Source: Harmothoe impar (Eukaryota > Annelida > Polychaeta > Phyllodocida > Polynoidae). From it: DNA of 64,000 bases. A program made the position numbers and the translations under genes. Of this stretch, positions 31,960-44,831 are shown piece by piece; the first letter of the stretch is position 1; every line of letters begins with the position of its first letter. The notes under the pieces are model-generated. The model searched no databases. It saw only the letters and a program-made list of their open reading frames with translations, and was not told the origin of the DNA. The stretch covers positions 4,588,001 through 4,652,000 of the forward strand of contig OX381710.1 of assembly GCA_947462335.1 (NCBI GenBank), written 5' to 3'.

Positions 31960-32162
31960 GAATCCTCAATACAGCGCTGGGGAGTATCTCACCGCCGCTG
32001 GATCTTTCGCATAATGACAACCTTCCAGAGTTGTATCAACCATTTAGGGTTGGTATGATGCATGAATGCAGCCCTCAGGAGGTGCTCACTAAGGCTGCGC
32101 TCATGCATCATGCCGACAAAAGGAGAGAACATTAAAGCAGTTTGCCGCCTTTGGAGGGTTAG
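31960..32162. repeat. Multi-hairpin repeat family member
   Basis: GGTTGGTATGATGCATGAAT and GCGCTCATGCATCATGCCGA, ending TTTGGAGGGTTAGG. Mirror at 40005-40250. Confidence 0.8.
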
Positions 32163-33428
32163 GCGCAGGGGGAGGGGTGGAGGGCACACAGGAGGAGGCA
32201 CGGAGGTCCTTACAAGCCCTACAATGCCCCAGAGACATCTTCTTTAGACGTGGTCTAGCCTAGGTCTTGCTTTCACTGGGAATTTTCTTTTGGTATTTAT
32301 TTCAATATCAGACGTGTTTTCTTATTCTACAACTTGCTCGATTGTTTTTTTGTTTTTTTTTGTTTTTGCTTAAGAGCGCCTCATGTTGTGATGGACCCAA
32401 ATATAATAATCAAAACTCTTGTCAAAGATGTCTGCCTGTGGAAACGCCCCTCCTCACTGCGCAGTGTTCTAGCAAACTGTTTCTCAATTCATTCATCTTT
32501 TCCAGAATACATATCCTGATAGACCGATTATAGAGTAGACAGAGCATTTCCATGAAATATAATTTTGCTTTACTTGGGGCAAAAGCAGCGACTATTAATT
32601 GCAATATGATAGACTAGCCCACTATTTGTCAAAAGTCAATTGGAAGAAATACGCATGGAGTCTTTTGATATTTTGTATTATGTATTAAAGTTTGTCAAGC
32701 ATAATATCATATTATGATTCTGTGTATCTCTATATTGAATATATCATCATGTATGCATGATCTTGGTGTGCACGCATTGACTTGTAAATCTACTAAATGT
32801 AATTTTTGAATATCGCCAAGTGATATAAAAACGCTCTATAAATTCAAAGTCAACAAAATGATGATATAAGTATTCTTGGAAAGGGTTTGATGAAAAGCAG
32901 GGTTTTTTCTGAGTGGCCCTAAAGGCATTGTATACACTCTACCTTTTAATCCTTGCATTAGACAAAGACAATTTTAGGTATTTTTAAAAGAGAATTAAAA
33001 ATAATAACCTTTTTAAAACTGGGTTGTCTTGAATGGTCGAAATTTGATATTTTTAGTTTTCGCGATTTTTTTTAAAAAACGTTATGAACAACACAACTAG
33101 AGTCTAACGTCGGTTTCAAGGTTGCTTTAATTGTTATAGAACCTACAATTCTGACAATAGACTGCCTCCATCGGGGTGTATTTATTTAGTTATTTTTGAG
33201 CTTTTCTTTAAAGAGAGAAAATGATATTTGAACAATGTGTGCAAGTCTAATCCCCCCCCCACAATCCCCACTCCCCCCTGACGAGCCTTCACCAGTTCAG
33301 AGAGCCCCCTGCCTACCCGACCACCACGGTGTGAGCCCGGGGCGGTTCTACACTCCATTATAGTATGCTAAATACTCCTTAAATGGAAATAATTGGGATG
33401 AAAAGGCAGCAGAACTCCCACCCATCCT
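32163..33428. other. Gene-free AT-rich stretch of the left arm
   Basis: Mirrors 38730-40000. A minus-strand frame of 60 codons at 32422-32604 partly matches one at 39524-39790, but almost every difference changes the amino acid and the frames then part. I do not call a gene. Confidence 0.65.
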
Positions 33429-33429
33429 G

Positions 33430-33682
33430 CAACCCTTTACGGACGGCATGATGCCTTAATGTATCATACACGTGGTGGTCATGGTGTATGAATGCAGCCC
33501 CGGCGAGTAACTCGCAGGTGCTGCATAAAAGCATCAGGCAGACCCTACAGGGTTGAAACACTCCCGAGGAGTCAGCATGATGCAACAATGCAGCACTGGT
33601 GAGTTACTCGGCAGGGCTGCATTCATGCATCATGATGACTAAGGGCATGATGCATTAAGACATGATGCCATCCTTAGAGGGT
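33430..33682. repeat. Multi-hairpin repeat family member
   Basis: Ends AACCCTTTACGGACGGCAT and ATGCCATCCTTAGAGGGTT. It lies head to tail with the next copy. Mirror at 38475-38722. Confidence 0.88.
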
Positions 33683-33906
33683 TAACCCTTCAGGCCAGCA
33701 TTAGGGATTCAATGCACTGCGGCCCATTTGTGGATGGATGCATCACCATCATGTAACTCACCAGTGCTGCATTCATGCATCATACCCTGCAGAATCGGCA
33801 TGATGCACCAATGCAAAGCCAGCGCGTAATTTATCAGGGCTGCATTCATGCATCATGACCACAAGAGCATGATACCTTTGGCATCATGCTGTCCTTGAAG
33901 GTTTAA
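33683..33906. repeat. Multi-hairpin repeat family member (tandem neighbour)
   Basis: Ends AACCCTTCAGGCCAGCATTA and GCTGTCCTTGAAGGTTTAAC. Mirror at 38260-38475. Confidence 0.82.
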
Positions 33907-34029
33907 CCCTGTCTGCGCCACACAAAGAGAGAGGCCCTGGTGGGACAGAGGGTGTTTGGGGGGGGGGGCGGGGGGAGGGACATATGTCCCCGTCGTTAGG
34001 GGCCTCTGAAGAGCTGTCGGTTTCAGCCC

Positions 34030-34272
34030 TTTAAGGGCCGCATATTCCTATAATGCATTATGCCATATTTTATCATGTGCATGAATGCAGTGCTGGCGGG
34101 TAACTGCAGTGCCTGATTTGTGCATTATTCCACCCCTTCGGGAGTGTACCTACCCCGTACAGTCAGCATGATGCATGAATGCTGCCCTGGCGAGTAACTC
34201 GCCAGGGCGGCATTTATGCATCATGACGACAAAGGGCACAGCACAATAAAGTGATAAACCATCCCTAAAGGG
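34030..34272. repeat. Multi-hairpin repeat family member
   Basis: CAGCCCTTTAAGGGCCGCAT to ACCATCCCTAAAGGGTAAG. Contains CCTGGCGAGTAACTCGCCAG, a perfect hairpin. Mirror at 37907-38155. Confidence 0.9.
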
Positions 34273-35028
34273 TAAGAGGACTGTTAAGGGTGTGTGGGCT
34301 CTAACTCTCAAGTAGTGCTCTCCACTTAAAGTACTGTTATAATTAAGGACTAAAGATACTTCAAGGTACTTAAAGCAACAATTATACCACTTGTAACAAA
34401 GATACCATATGGGTTGAAATGATTTTCTTACAAATTGTGTCATTTCCTATGATACTCTGGTTGGGTTAACCTTCCATTTGGCCTATAGAGCCTCACGTGC
34501 TGTATAGGCCTGTACGTATTGTAGGGATCGTAGCCTTGAAGCCAAAGCAAGAATGAGTCACCTGCAGTTAGAACAATCACAGTTAACAGGTACATTAATA
34601 AATCATTTGGGACCGGAATGAACATTACATCTTATAGGGCTGAATAGTCCTCTAAAGAGGGAGAGCATTGTCACCCTAATAGTAGGTCTGCATTGTTTAA
34701 TAACGGAGAATGAGTGTTTTCTTCTATAAATAAAGAACTCAAATGATAAGCGCATTGAAACCCTATTCCATCGAAAGAGGCTACGTAAGTTATCAATTAA
34801 AATTGAGGTTAAACCATTAAGGACGGCATAATACCCCAATCATTTCTGGATATAAACCCCGAGATTGGCACAGTTTATAAACGGCCTGCCGAACTCTTGT
34901 TAGGTTCTTAAATGTATCATCACGGTAAAATCCCCCCTATATATCCATATACTATACGTGTTGCTCAGCTGTTGGTGTCCCTGGCGTCTGTAGTTCCTGG
35001 TTCCACCACGGGTGGCAGCAGTGTGTGG
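34273..35028. other. Innermost left-arm segment
   Basis: No gene. It pairs with 37211-37900 after the gap. It ends in a GGTGGCAGCAGTGTGTGG segment whose complement opens the right arm. Confidence 0.75.
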
Positions 35029-35135
35029 TGCGGCAGTAGCTGTAGCAGCAGATGGGTCAGACACACATGTAACAGAGAATTTATAGCCAATAATTCTCAA
35101 TTTCAATTTCAAGGTTTTTTTATTGCCAACATTAA

Positions 35136-35490
35136 GGCCACTCAAAAAAAAAAGTGGTTTCTCATCACCAAGGTCTGAGAAATCTGACGAGGGAGGCTTT
35201 TTTTTAACTCGCAGGCCAAAACGTATCTATTAGGACAATTTACGGGTTTCTTCACATTTTATTGGTTAAGAATTAATTGATTTTTAGAAGTGGGGAAAAT
35301 GTCAGTTATTTCTATACCACTGCATTGCTAGCATTATTAGCTTTGTTTTGATACCAAATATGACCATTTTCATCCATTTTGATGAGGTTTTTCATCAAAA
35401 TTTGGCAAAAAAAAAAAAAAAAAAATCCCCAAAACCTGATTTTCATTATGCGCGCGGTGATGAGAAACCATTTTATTTTTTTGAGTGGCC
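35136..35490. repeat. Foldback repeat with GGCCACTCAAAAAAA ends
   Basis: GGCCACTCAAAAAAAAAA plus GTGGTTTCTCATCACC at the left pairs with GGTGATGAGAAACCA and TTTTTTTGAGTGGCC at the right. The mirror arm does not reach this far. Confidence 0.78.
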
Positions 35491-35922
35491 TAAAGTACAT
35501 TCTTTTCAGTGGCAATTTCGGGGATATAGTCCGCTAGAAGGTGATGACTTGGTTAAAATGACTATAGGTAATAAAGTTTGAGTTTCATCATACTCAATAC
35601 GTTTTAACACATTTTATGTTCATACATACTTTGTTTGCATTCTTGTCATGGACATAACATGTGGTTGTCGTAAACCAGGTTTACACGTCTATGTACGTGA
35701 TAGGTCTGTGAGTAACATTAGGTCCATAGGCAATACTAGTTAATACTAGTAGCTGTAGTTAGTAGTGAGAAACCCACCTTAGCCATTCCATTCCTATGAG
35801 CATAAGGCTACGTCATTTTGGGTAATAGTCATATTAATTTTGCCTTAGTCATTTTTGAATGCAGGTCGTCATTTTCGACCAATAGGCTATGACTAGCCTG
35901 TGATGGCCACTATAGACAAAGG

Positions 35923-36630
35923 CCTGGGGTCTGTTGCTCCACAGATACGTATACTTAAAATAACCACTTTTGGGGGTTTCTGTTGCTCCAGGTTTACGTG
36001 TACGTAAAGGTGTAGTTACGTATATGTATGACTTAAGAGTGGTAAGCATTAGTAAATATAGTATTTCTCCCCCACTATTAGTGCATACTTAAAGTGTTCG
36101 TATACGGAAAATATAGACATTTACGTGTATGTAAGTGAAAAAATTTGCGTTTCTCTATCAAATCCTAGGACACCTACTAGAGGTGTTCTACAAATGTAAA
36201 GTATATAGAATGTGGTGTTTACAAAGAACCTCCAATTTCACTAATTTTTACGTATACGTAAGTCACTTACGTATACGTAAGTCACTTACATATACGTAAG
36301 TCACTTACGTATACGTAAGTCACTTACGTATACGTAAGTCACTTGCCACCAGTTGTAGCAGACCGGAAATGATGTTTTTCTATTGTTTTGCAGCACTATA
36401 CTCCATCTCTAGGTGCATAGTTACGTATACGTAACTATTACACTTACGTATACTTAACCACTTGTATGTAGTGTTTCTACGTGTACGTAAGTATTGTATA
36501 TGGTACTCATTTTAAGATTGATACCTGCAGCAACAGCGCATACCACTACACAATTCGTACCTACTAACTTGACCAAATTTTCGTATACGTAACTGCCTCC
36601 ATACGTATCTGTGGAGCAACAGACCCCAGG
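35923..36630. mobile_element. Foldback element with perfect 30-bp inverted ends and TACGTA-rich interior
   Basis: The termini CCTGGGGTCTGTTGCTCCAC and so on are perfectly inverted for 30 bases. The interior repeats ACGTATACGTAA palindromes throughout, with a tandem 19-bp block at 36248-36345. A partial internal copy of the terminus lies at about 35968-36005. It has no coding capacity. Confidence 0.85.
36248..36345. repeat. 19-bp palindromic tandem array
   Basis: About five units of ACGTATACGTAAGTCACTT. Each unit contains a self-complementary TTACGTATACGTAA core. Confidence 0.92.
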
Positions 36631-36669
36631 AGTACTTGGACTATCCATGGTATGTGGCCCCTGTATCAC

Positions 36670-36885
36670 ATACACTGTTAAAAAGTTAGTTGCCATTTTT
36701 GTAGGTGTACAGGAGATTTTGCTGTAGGTGTACAGTTCATTGTAGGTAAACAGTAGAATATACTGTAAATCCACAGTAGATTCTTCTGTAAATCCACAGT
36801 AGATTCTACTGTAAATCCATTATACAGTAGATTGTAATTTAGGTGTAGATTCTACTGTGTACCTACAATGACTATTTTCTAAGTG
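36670..36885. repeat. ACAGTAGATT/CTGTAAATCC-rich repeat
   Basis: Repeated TACTGTAAATCCACAGTAGA blocks and TAGGTGTACAG pieces. Similar motifs occur at 8840-9000 and 9330-9430. Probably the interior of a MITE-like repeat. Confidence 0.7.
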
Positions 36886-37010
36886 TGGCCCCCGACCTAC
36901 CTGGCCCACTGATATATGCCCCCCTTATATTAGTACATATTGTTTTGGTATGAGCAAGTATATTATACGATCCAGTCTATTTCTACCATCAATCCTTTCT
37001 GAATCTCATG

Positions 37011-37210
37011 NNNNNNNNNNNNNNNNNNNNNNNNNNNNNNNNNNNNNNNNNNNNNNNNNNNNNNNNNNNNNNNNNNNNNNNNNNNNNNNNNNNNNNNNNN
37101 NNNNNNNNNNNNNNNNNNNNNNNNNNNNNNNNNNNNNNNNNNNNNNNNNNNNNNNNNNNNNNNNNNNNNNNNNNNNNNNNNNNNNNNNNNNNNNNNNNNN
37201 NNNNNNNNNN
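37011..37210. other. Assembly gap (200 Ns)
   Basis: A run of N separates the unique spacer from the right arm. Its real length and content are unknown. Reading frames that run through it are meaningless. Confidence 1.
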
Positions 37211-37906
37211 CCACACACTGCTGCCACCCGTGGTGGAACCAGGACTACAGACGCCAGGGATACCAACAGCTGAGCAACAAGTATAGTATATGGAAATATA
37301 GGGGGGATTTTACCGTGATGATACATTTAAAAACCTAACTAAGAGTTCGGCAGGCCGTTTATAGACTATGACAATCTCGGGGTTTATATCCTGAATGGTT
37401 TAACCTCAATTTTAATTAATAAAATACGTAGCCTCTTTCGATGGAAAAGGGGTTCAATGCGCTTATCATTTGAATTCCTTATTTATAGAAAAAAAACACT
37501 CATTATCCGTTGTTAAACAATGCACACCCACTATTAGGGTGACAATGCTTCCTCTCTTTAGAGGACTTTTCAGACCTATAAGATGTAATTTTCATTCCGG
37601 TCCCAAATGATTTATTAATGTACCTGTTAACTCATGCTTGCTTTGGCTTCAAGGCTACAATACGTATAGGCCTATATAGCACGTGCAGCTCTATAACTAA
37701 ATGGAAGGTAAACCCGACCCGAGTACCATAGGAAATCACACAGTTCGTAAGGAAATTATTTCAACCCATATGGTATCTCTGTTACAAGTGGTATAATTGT
37801 TGCTTTAAGTACCTTGAAGTATCTTTAGTCCTTAATTATAACAGTACTTTAAGTGGAGAGCACTACTTGAGAGTTAGAGCCCACACACCCTTAACAGTCC
37901 TCTTAC

Positions 37907-38155
37907 CCTTTAGGGATGGTTTATCACTTTATTGTGCTGTGCCCTTTGTCGTCATGATGCATAAATGCCGCCCTGGCGAGTTACTCGCCAGGGCAGCATT
38001 CATGCATCATGCTGACTGTACGGGGTAGGTATACTCCCGAAGGGGTGGAATAATGCACAAATCAGGCACTGCAGTTACCCGCCAGCACTGCATTCATGCA
38101 CATGATAAAATATGGCATAATGCATTATAGCAATATGCGGCCCTTAAAGGGCTAA
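37907..38155. repeat. Multi-hairpin repeat family member (right arm)
   Basis: Mirror of 34030-34272, with CCCTGGCGAGTTACTCGCCA as a perfect hairpin. Confidence 0.9.
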
Positions 38156-38259
38156 AACCGACAGCACTTCAGAGGCCCCTAACGACGGGGACATATGTCC
38201 CCCCCACCCCACCCTCTGTCCCACCAGGGCCCCTCTCTTTGTGTGGCGCAGACTGTGTT

Positions 38260-38722
38260 AAACCTTCAAGGACAGCATTATGCCAAAGGTATCATGCTCT
38301 TGTGGTCATGATGCATGAATGCAGCCCTGATAAATTACGCGCTGGCTTTGCATTGGTGCATCATGCCGATTCTGCAGGGTATGATGCATGAATGCAGCAC
38401 TGGTAAGTAACATGATGGTGATGCATTCAAACATAAAAGGGCGCAGTGCATTGAATCCCTAATGCTGGCCCGAAGGGTAAACCCTCTAAGGATGGCATCA
38501 TGTCTTATTGCATCATGCCCTTGGTCGTCATGATGCATGAATACAGCCCTTTCAAGTAACTCGCCATTGCTGCATGGTTGCTTTGGGAGTGTCTCAATCC
38601 TGTAGGGTCTGCCTGATGCTTTAATGAAGCACCTGCGAGTTACTCGCCGGGGCTGCATTCATGCACCATGACCACCAAGGGTATGATGCATTAAGGTATG
38701 ATGCCGTTCTTAAAGGATTAAA
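38260..38722. repeat. Two adjacent multi-hairpin repeats (right arm)
   Basis: Mirror of the tandem pair at 33430-33906, with the boundary near 38475 (GGTAAACCCTCTAAGGATGG). Confidence 0.85.
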
Positions 38723-40004
38723 GGATGGGTGGGAGTTCTGCTGCCTTTTCATCCCAATTATTTCCATTTAAGGAGTATTTAGCATACTATAATGGAGTGT
38801 AGAACCGCCCCGGGCTCACACCGTGGTGGTCGGGTGGGCAGGGGGTTCTCTGAACGAGTGAATGCTCGTCAGGGGGGGGGGGGGGTTGTGTGGGGGGGGG
38901 GGCATTAGACTTGCACACATTGTTCAAATATCATTTTCTCTCTTTAAAGAAAAGCTCGAAAATAACTAAATAGATACACCCCGATGGAGGCAGTCTATTG
39001 TCAGAATTGTAGCTTCTATAACAATTAAAGCAATCTTGAGACCGACGTTGGACTCTAGTTGTGTTGTTCATAATATTAAAAAAAAAATCGCGAAAACTAA
39101 AAATAGTAAATTCGGACCATTCTGGAGACAACCCAGTTTTGTAAAAGGTTATTATTTTTAATTCTGTTTTAAAAATACCTCATATTGTCTTTGTCTAATG
39201 CAAAGATTAAAAGGCAGAGTGTATAAAATGCCTTAAGGGCCATTCAGAAAAAAACCTGCTTTTCATCACACCCTTTCCAAGAATACTTATACCATCATTT
39301 TGTTGACTTTAAATTTATAGAGCGTTTTTATATCACTTGGCAATATTCAAAAATTACATCTAGTAGAGTTACAAGTCAATGCGTGCACACCAAGATCATG
39401 CATACATGATGATATATTCAAGACAGAGATACACAGTATCATAATATTATATTATGCTTGACAAACTTGAATACTTAATACAAAATATCAAAAGACTCCA
39501 TGCGTATTTCTTCCAATTGACCTTTGACAAATAGTGGGGTAGTCTATATCATATTGCAATTCATAGTTGCTGCTTTTGCCCCAAGTAAAGCAAAATTACA
39601 TTTCATGGAAATGCTCTGTCTACTCTATTATCGGTGTATGAGGATATGTATTTTGGAAAAGATAAATGAATTGAGAAACAATTTGCTAGAATACTGCGCA
39701 GTGAGGGGGGCGTTTCACCATGCAGACATCTTTGACAAGAGTTTGAGTTTGATTATTATTTGGGTCCATCACTACATGAGGCGCTCTTAAGCAAAAAAAC
39801 AAAAAAACAAAAAAACAATCTAGCAAGTTGTAAAATAAGAGAACAAGTCTGATATTTAAAATAAATACCAAAACTTACAATTTTCCCAATATAACCCAGA
39901 CTTAGGCTTGACCACGTCTAAAGAAGATGTCTCTGGGGCATTGTGGGGCTTGTAAGGACCTCCGTGTCTCCTGTGTGTAACCCCCACCCCTCCCCCTGCA
40001 CCTA
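38723..40004. other. Gene-free AT-rich stretch of the right arm
   Basis: Mirror of 32163-33428. G-runs near 38872-38902 are present. No gene is supported. Confidence 0.65.
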
Positions 40005-40250
40005 ACCCTCTAAAGGCATCAAACTGCTTTAATTCTTTAATGCACACTCCATTTTCTCGGCATGATGCATGAATGCAGCCTTGGTGAGTAACTCCTTGGG
40101 GCTGTATTCATGCATCATACCAACCCTCAATGGTTGATACAACTCTGAAAGGTTGTCATTATGCAAAAGATCCAGCAGCGGTGAGATACTCGCCAGCGCT
40201 GTATTGAGGATTCATGGAAACAAATGTGCACGAAGAAGACTAATGAATGT
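40005..40250. repeat. Multi-hairpin repeat family member (right arm)
   Basis: Mirror of 31960-32162. Contains GGCATGATGCATGAATGCAG and GTATTCATGCATCATACC. Confidence 0.8.
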
Positions 40251-40557
40251 AGCCGTAATGGGGATATCATTCAACATTTTTCTCAACACTATTCACCCCT
40301 GCCCTGTACATATTCTCAGCAATAAACTCCACATAATTGTACTTGACTCTGTCTGTTTCTTTGTGCATGCAACATACTTTACTAAATGAGAACAAAGCCG
40401 GGCGTCCTTAAAGGGTTATCCCACCCACCCCTTGTAAAGCTTACATCTCAGACTGTTGCAGGCACGCGGGGGGTCTAAAAGGGGGCGGGGCGGCCCCCGG
40501 GGGGTTTTACGCTTCGTCAAACCCCTGTGTACCCCTGGGGGCCCCACTCCCCGCCTT

Positions 40558-40805
40558 AACCCTTAGAGGACGGCATAAAGCCTTAATGCATCATGCCCTT
40601 GGTCATCATGATGCATGAATGCAGCACTGGTGAGTTACTCACCAGGGCTGCATTCATGCATCATGCCGACCCTATGGGGTTGAGACACCCCCGAAGAGTC
40701 TGTATGATGCACCAATGGAGCACTAGTGAGTTACTCGCCGGGGCTGCATTGGTGCATTATGATGACAAATGTCATCTTTACGCGACATGCCGTCCTTAAC
40801 GGGTT
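40558..40805. repeat. Multi-hairpin repeat family member (right arm, reference copy)
   Basis: Ends AACCCTTAGAGGACGGCAT and ATGCCGTCCTTAACGGGTT. Both hairpin modules are intact. Mirror of 31369-31615. Confidence 0.92.
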
Positions 40806-41329
40806 AACACCCACCCCCCCAGCGGGACTCCCCTACCCCCTGCCCACCCACCACAATCATCACAGTGGCCGCCGCTCATTTGTGGGCCTTAATGTCTAGT
40901 GTGGTTTTCTGTTGGAAAATGACCATTCAAATTCGGCCGCGTCGCCTGTTTTAATAACTCTGTGGAAATTGCGGAGGTAGTTGGTGGAAAAAGTGTGTTT
41001 TTTTTGTGCTGCGGAAAGGGCTGTGGTTTTGGGTATGGGTGGTAAATAGAATTGTTTTCTGGAAAAATAGTGAGGACAAAAAGTGGTTTTATTTATTCCC
41101 AGCGTGTAAATTATTTTTCCATTTCGTGATTTCAATCTATTCATCAGAATGAAAGAGTACTTTAAACAAAAGGGATATGAAGGCAAAATGTCCATGGAAG
41201 ACATAAAAATAAGAAGAAATCAAAAGGTGTTTTTGTGTGAGAGGTTCTGAAATCGCTCGGGTTATTGGTAATAATTGAAACATGAGATGTGGAATTAAAG
41301 TTGTGGTAATGTTAAAATGACGAGACCGC

Positions 41330-41460
41330 TTTTAACCCCGTATGGGCAGTGTAGTGCTTAAATGATACATTCCCGGCATGATGCATGAATGCAGCCCTGG
41401 TGAGTAGACTTGGCATGAATGCATTCATGCATTATGGCTACACAGGGTATAGCCATTTAA
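41330..41460. repeat. Multi-hairpin repeat family member (right arm, short)
   Basis: GGCATGATGCATGAATGCAG and GAATGCATTCATGCATTATG. Mirror of 30716-30850. Confidence 0.7.
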
Positions 41461-41521
41461 AACATGAAAATGTTTTCATTAATTTTTTTTTCATAGTTGT
41501 CTTTCCTATTTTCTTTACATG

Positions 41522-41652
<131 letters not shown>

Positions 41653-42485
41653 GTTCATACCAACATTCTCTTCATACTCAAAAATGAGGGCTGATTTTGT
41701 TATACCATTGATCTTTCATGACAAAAAAAAATCATGTCAACGTGAAACCCAAAGCTGGACCGCAACTCATTGAGTCGAAAGCCTAATTGAATTTGTGGCT
41801 GGATAAAACTGATTAAAAAAGGCCATTAACGAGTAAAGAAGGAAGACCCTAAACCCCTAAGGCGCCGAGCTTAAAAAAGGGGGTTGGTTTCAGGTCACCT
41901 GAGTGGGCCTTAGAGGACAGTTTCGACTCCCATATTTTTTCCCTTTCCTTTTGCTTTACCTGCTTGTTCTTTATACAGTCAATTGAACATTTGCTGATCA
42001 TCATTGAGTATTGCAGAGTAACAACACTTAACCGTTGCCTAAAACCGGGTAGAGCAAAAGGAAAAACAAAGAAAATCCGGCTGACCATATCTTTAATTGA
42101 CATTTGCCCCTATTTTCTGGTGAAAACAACAGGTTGGAGGTGACTGGTTTTTTTTTTCAGAAATAAATTTGACCATATTTTATTTGCAACTAACCTTCTT
42201 TATGGTTGGCCTGAGCGGGCTTTATTAAAGTTCACCGGCCTCCATCGTGGTATCTTGTTCCCTACCCCCTTTAATGAACCATCACCTTTATCTTCATGGA
42301 CACATGCCGTCTTCAAACCTTCATGATCACTTCTCGTCATAATGCACCGATGCATTCACAGAGAAATCAATTGAAACCCCAATTATGATACCCTTAGGAA
42401 TCATACTGCAATCCTCGTCAGTAACCCCCCTTTCTGGTACACCCATGTCTTTGTGCTTGTTGCTATGGTTAATTAATTCCCTGTT

Positions 42486-42737
42486 AACCCTTAAAGGATG
42501 TAACGTCGCTTAAAGGGGACATTTGTCGTAATGATGCACTGATGCAGCTCCGGTGAGTAACTGCCGGTACTGCATTGGTGCATCATGCTGACCGTTCGAG
42601 AGTGGCTCAACCCCATTTAGAGTCAGCATGATGCTTGATTGCATCTCTGCACGAAATTCATTTACCAGGACTGCATTCAAGCATTATGCCAACCAAAGTT
42701 ATGATTCATTAATGCATTATGCCGTCCTTAAAGGGTT
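42486..42737. repeat. Multi-hairpin repeat family member (right arm)
   Basis: Ends AACCCTTAAAGGATG and ATGCCGTCCTTAAAGGGTT. Mirror of 29499-29749. Confidence 0.88.
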
Positions 42738-44481
42738 AATGACCCGTCACATGCTGCCCCCCCCCCTATCTAAATGGTACAGGGAGCACACATGAGTAAC
42801 CAGCAAGGTTACTGGGCCTCTGACTACAGTTAGGCCACTACAAATAATATCCTTTTTTCCTATCACCGCGTGCATCCCAAAACTCGTGGCTTGGAGATCT
42901 TTTATTATATTTTTTGCAATTTTCAAGGAAAAAGTCGATTAATCATAGGCAAATACAGTTTGCCCCCAGTGCAGCTTATGGGATCAGTCAAGATGCAGCT
43001 TATATATGTATGCTTTAGAGGTACCGTAACACTTGTGTATAAACCACGGGTTGTAGGCAAGGCAGACTCAGCTTTGTTTTGATACAAAACATGCTTATAT
43101 AGGGTGCGGCTTATACAGGTACTTCAGTACCGAATTAACAAATTTCAGACCCCCTCTAGGGCTCATATAATCTGTCAAAGTTAGGGGTGTGGCTTGTACA
43201 CAAGTTAGGATTATACGTGAGGTTTTACAGTACTACAATACTAAAGTAGACATGAGAGTGTAGCTTATAGGATATTCCCAAAATCAAGGTGTGGCTAATT
43301 ACCTTGGGGATTACAACTTTATTGCCATTATACTGCCAATGTAGATATGTTATCCGGACTATCCTTTCTCAATGATAACTCACGCGCATGGAATACAGTA
43401 CATTGGGACAATACAGCATTTTTGTCAGGCATGACATTTAAGCTATAGCTAATTAGAGTCTTTAGCCTTTTCTTTGACTTGAACACCGTTGACTGGGTAG
43501 TACAATCACCTTAGGGTTGGGTGTGCCAATAACAGTAAGTCTTCTCAGGTCTTACTGTACACTGACTTTATCCTATTTTGATGTTACTGCCGGTTTACTA
43601 TAGGGAGTATTAAGGAAAGTTAAAGTGGGGTGTAAAACTTGGGGATAACACCTTTACAGGAACGACCCTACAGATGCATGGCTAAATTGATTTGAAAGCA
43701 GATCTTTGAGTGAAGGCCCTAGTTTGGGTGATGCCCCAGGCTCTAACCATCACACCTGTTTCACCTCGGTAACTGTCAAAAGGGGTCTCATAAAAGGGTC
43801 TACACCGTTACCCAACCCCCTTGTAGACCACCCAGTGGCCGTTATTAGTACGGCTACTGCCCGGTGACGGCGCCACCAGTCCCCTGCAGACACCTGTAAG
43901 ACCCTGGGTGAACTGACCCCCTATTTCTCATATAGTGTTATGGGATGAGGTTCAGCGTAAAATATAACTATGACTTCATGTTTGAGATGACCATTGCCTA
44001 AATGAAAATCTGATTTCAGAAAATAACAATTCACTCGAGAAAAAATCTGCAAGTGAAACTGGTATTGCCTACACGTTTCCAAAATATAGCAGCTGAGTTG
44101 TTCCTCCTTTATAGAGCTCCACATAAGTTAGTACTCCCTATGGCTCATACAGGTTAATTCCTATAACAAACTCCCTATTCATGGCATTATTCCAATGTGT
44201 TGTAGCTACAATAAGAACTTCTGGAACTGTGTGACCTAAGTATGAGGTAATTCCGGAATTCACCTGTGCGATTCTGGAATTATACAGACTCTGAATCTGC
44301 GACTGACATATGTCTTCACATACTAAATGAAAACAATTTCATATTACTATTCAAATACAATTTCACAGACAGGGGCTTCACACCCCTGCCCCATACACCT
44401 GCCCATACATCTCCTCTCTGTGGGGCGCCTATTACTTCTCCCGGTACATAGCCACGGGACAGATGTCTATCTGGTCATGTT
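42738..44481. other. Gene-free repeat stretch of the right arm
   Basis: Holds a partial foldback copy (42832-42945) and the mirror of the AAAACCTCACGTATA repeat (42930-43235). It has the empty site of the TA-flanked MITE near 43722 and the segment 43740-44110 shared with 27780-28150. No gene. Confidence 0.65.
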
Positions 44482-44728
44482 AACCCTTTAAGGGCGGCAT
44501 TATGCATTAATACATCATGCCCTTGGTCGTCATGATGCATGAATGCAGCCCTGGCGAGTAACTCGCCAGGGCTGCAATTCAAGCATCATGTTGACCCTAT
44601 GGGGTTGAGACACTTCCTAAGGGTCTGCATAATGCACCAATGCAGCACTGGCGAGTTACTCACCAGGGCTGCATCGGTGCATCGTCACAATAAATATCAC
44701 ACTTTAGCGACATGCCGTCCTTAAAGTA
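44482..44728. repeat. Multi-hairpin repeat family member (right arm)
   Basis: AACCCTTTAAGGGCGGCAT start and CATGCCGTCCTTAAAG end. The hairpin CCCTGGCGAGTAACTCGCCA is perfect. Mirror of 27175-27413. Confidence 0.88.
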
Positions 44729-44831
44729 CATAGCCAGCGGGACAGATGTGTATCAGGTCTTGTTAACAGCTCACCCCCAGGGCGCGACACACCCATATAG
44801 GCCGCCATATTGGATTGGGGCGTCATACAAG

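Larger units (their letters stand above)
2390..35028 (+). repeat. Left arm of giant imperfect inverted duplication
   Basis: Features recur in mirror order and opposite strand in the right arm: GNAT exons, telomere-like array, CT-rich tracts, minisatellite and multi-hairpin repeats. The innermost homologous base is about 35,028, pairing with 37,211. Paired coordinates sum to about 72,240 near the centre, 73,130 near 23 kb and 65,800 near 3 kb. The sum changes where one arm has an insertion or deletion. Outward, homology is lost near 2,390 because the right arm has a hairpin/satellite element at its equivalent, so the true outer limit is not visible. Confidence 0.93.
35029..37010. other. Unique spacer between the inverted arms
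   Basis: This stretch has no mirror copy in the window. It holds no convincing gene. It contains two foldback elements (35136-35490 and 35923-36630), a 19-bp palindromic tandem array and an ACAGTAGATT-rich repeat cluster. If the two arms are haplotypes, this is simply sequence that was assembled on only one of them. Confidence 0.8.

Noticed and set aside
32422..32604. Minus-strand small frame resembling one at 39524-39790 in the mirror arm
   Set aside because: Nearly all differences between the copies change the amino acid and the frames diverge after about 50 codons, so there is no sign of protein constraint.
36950..37326. Frames crossing the N gap
   Set aside because: Unknown bases; no coding evidence on either side.
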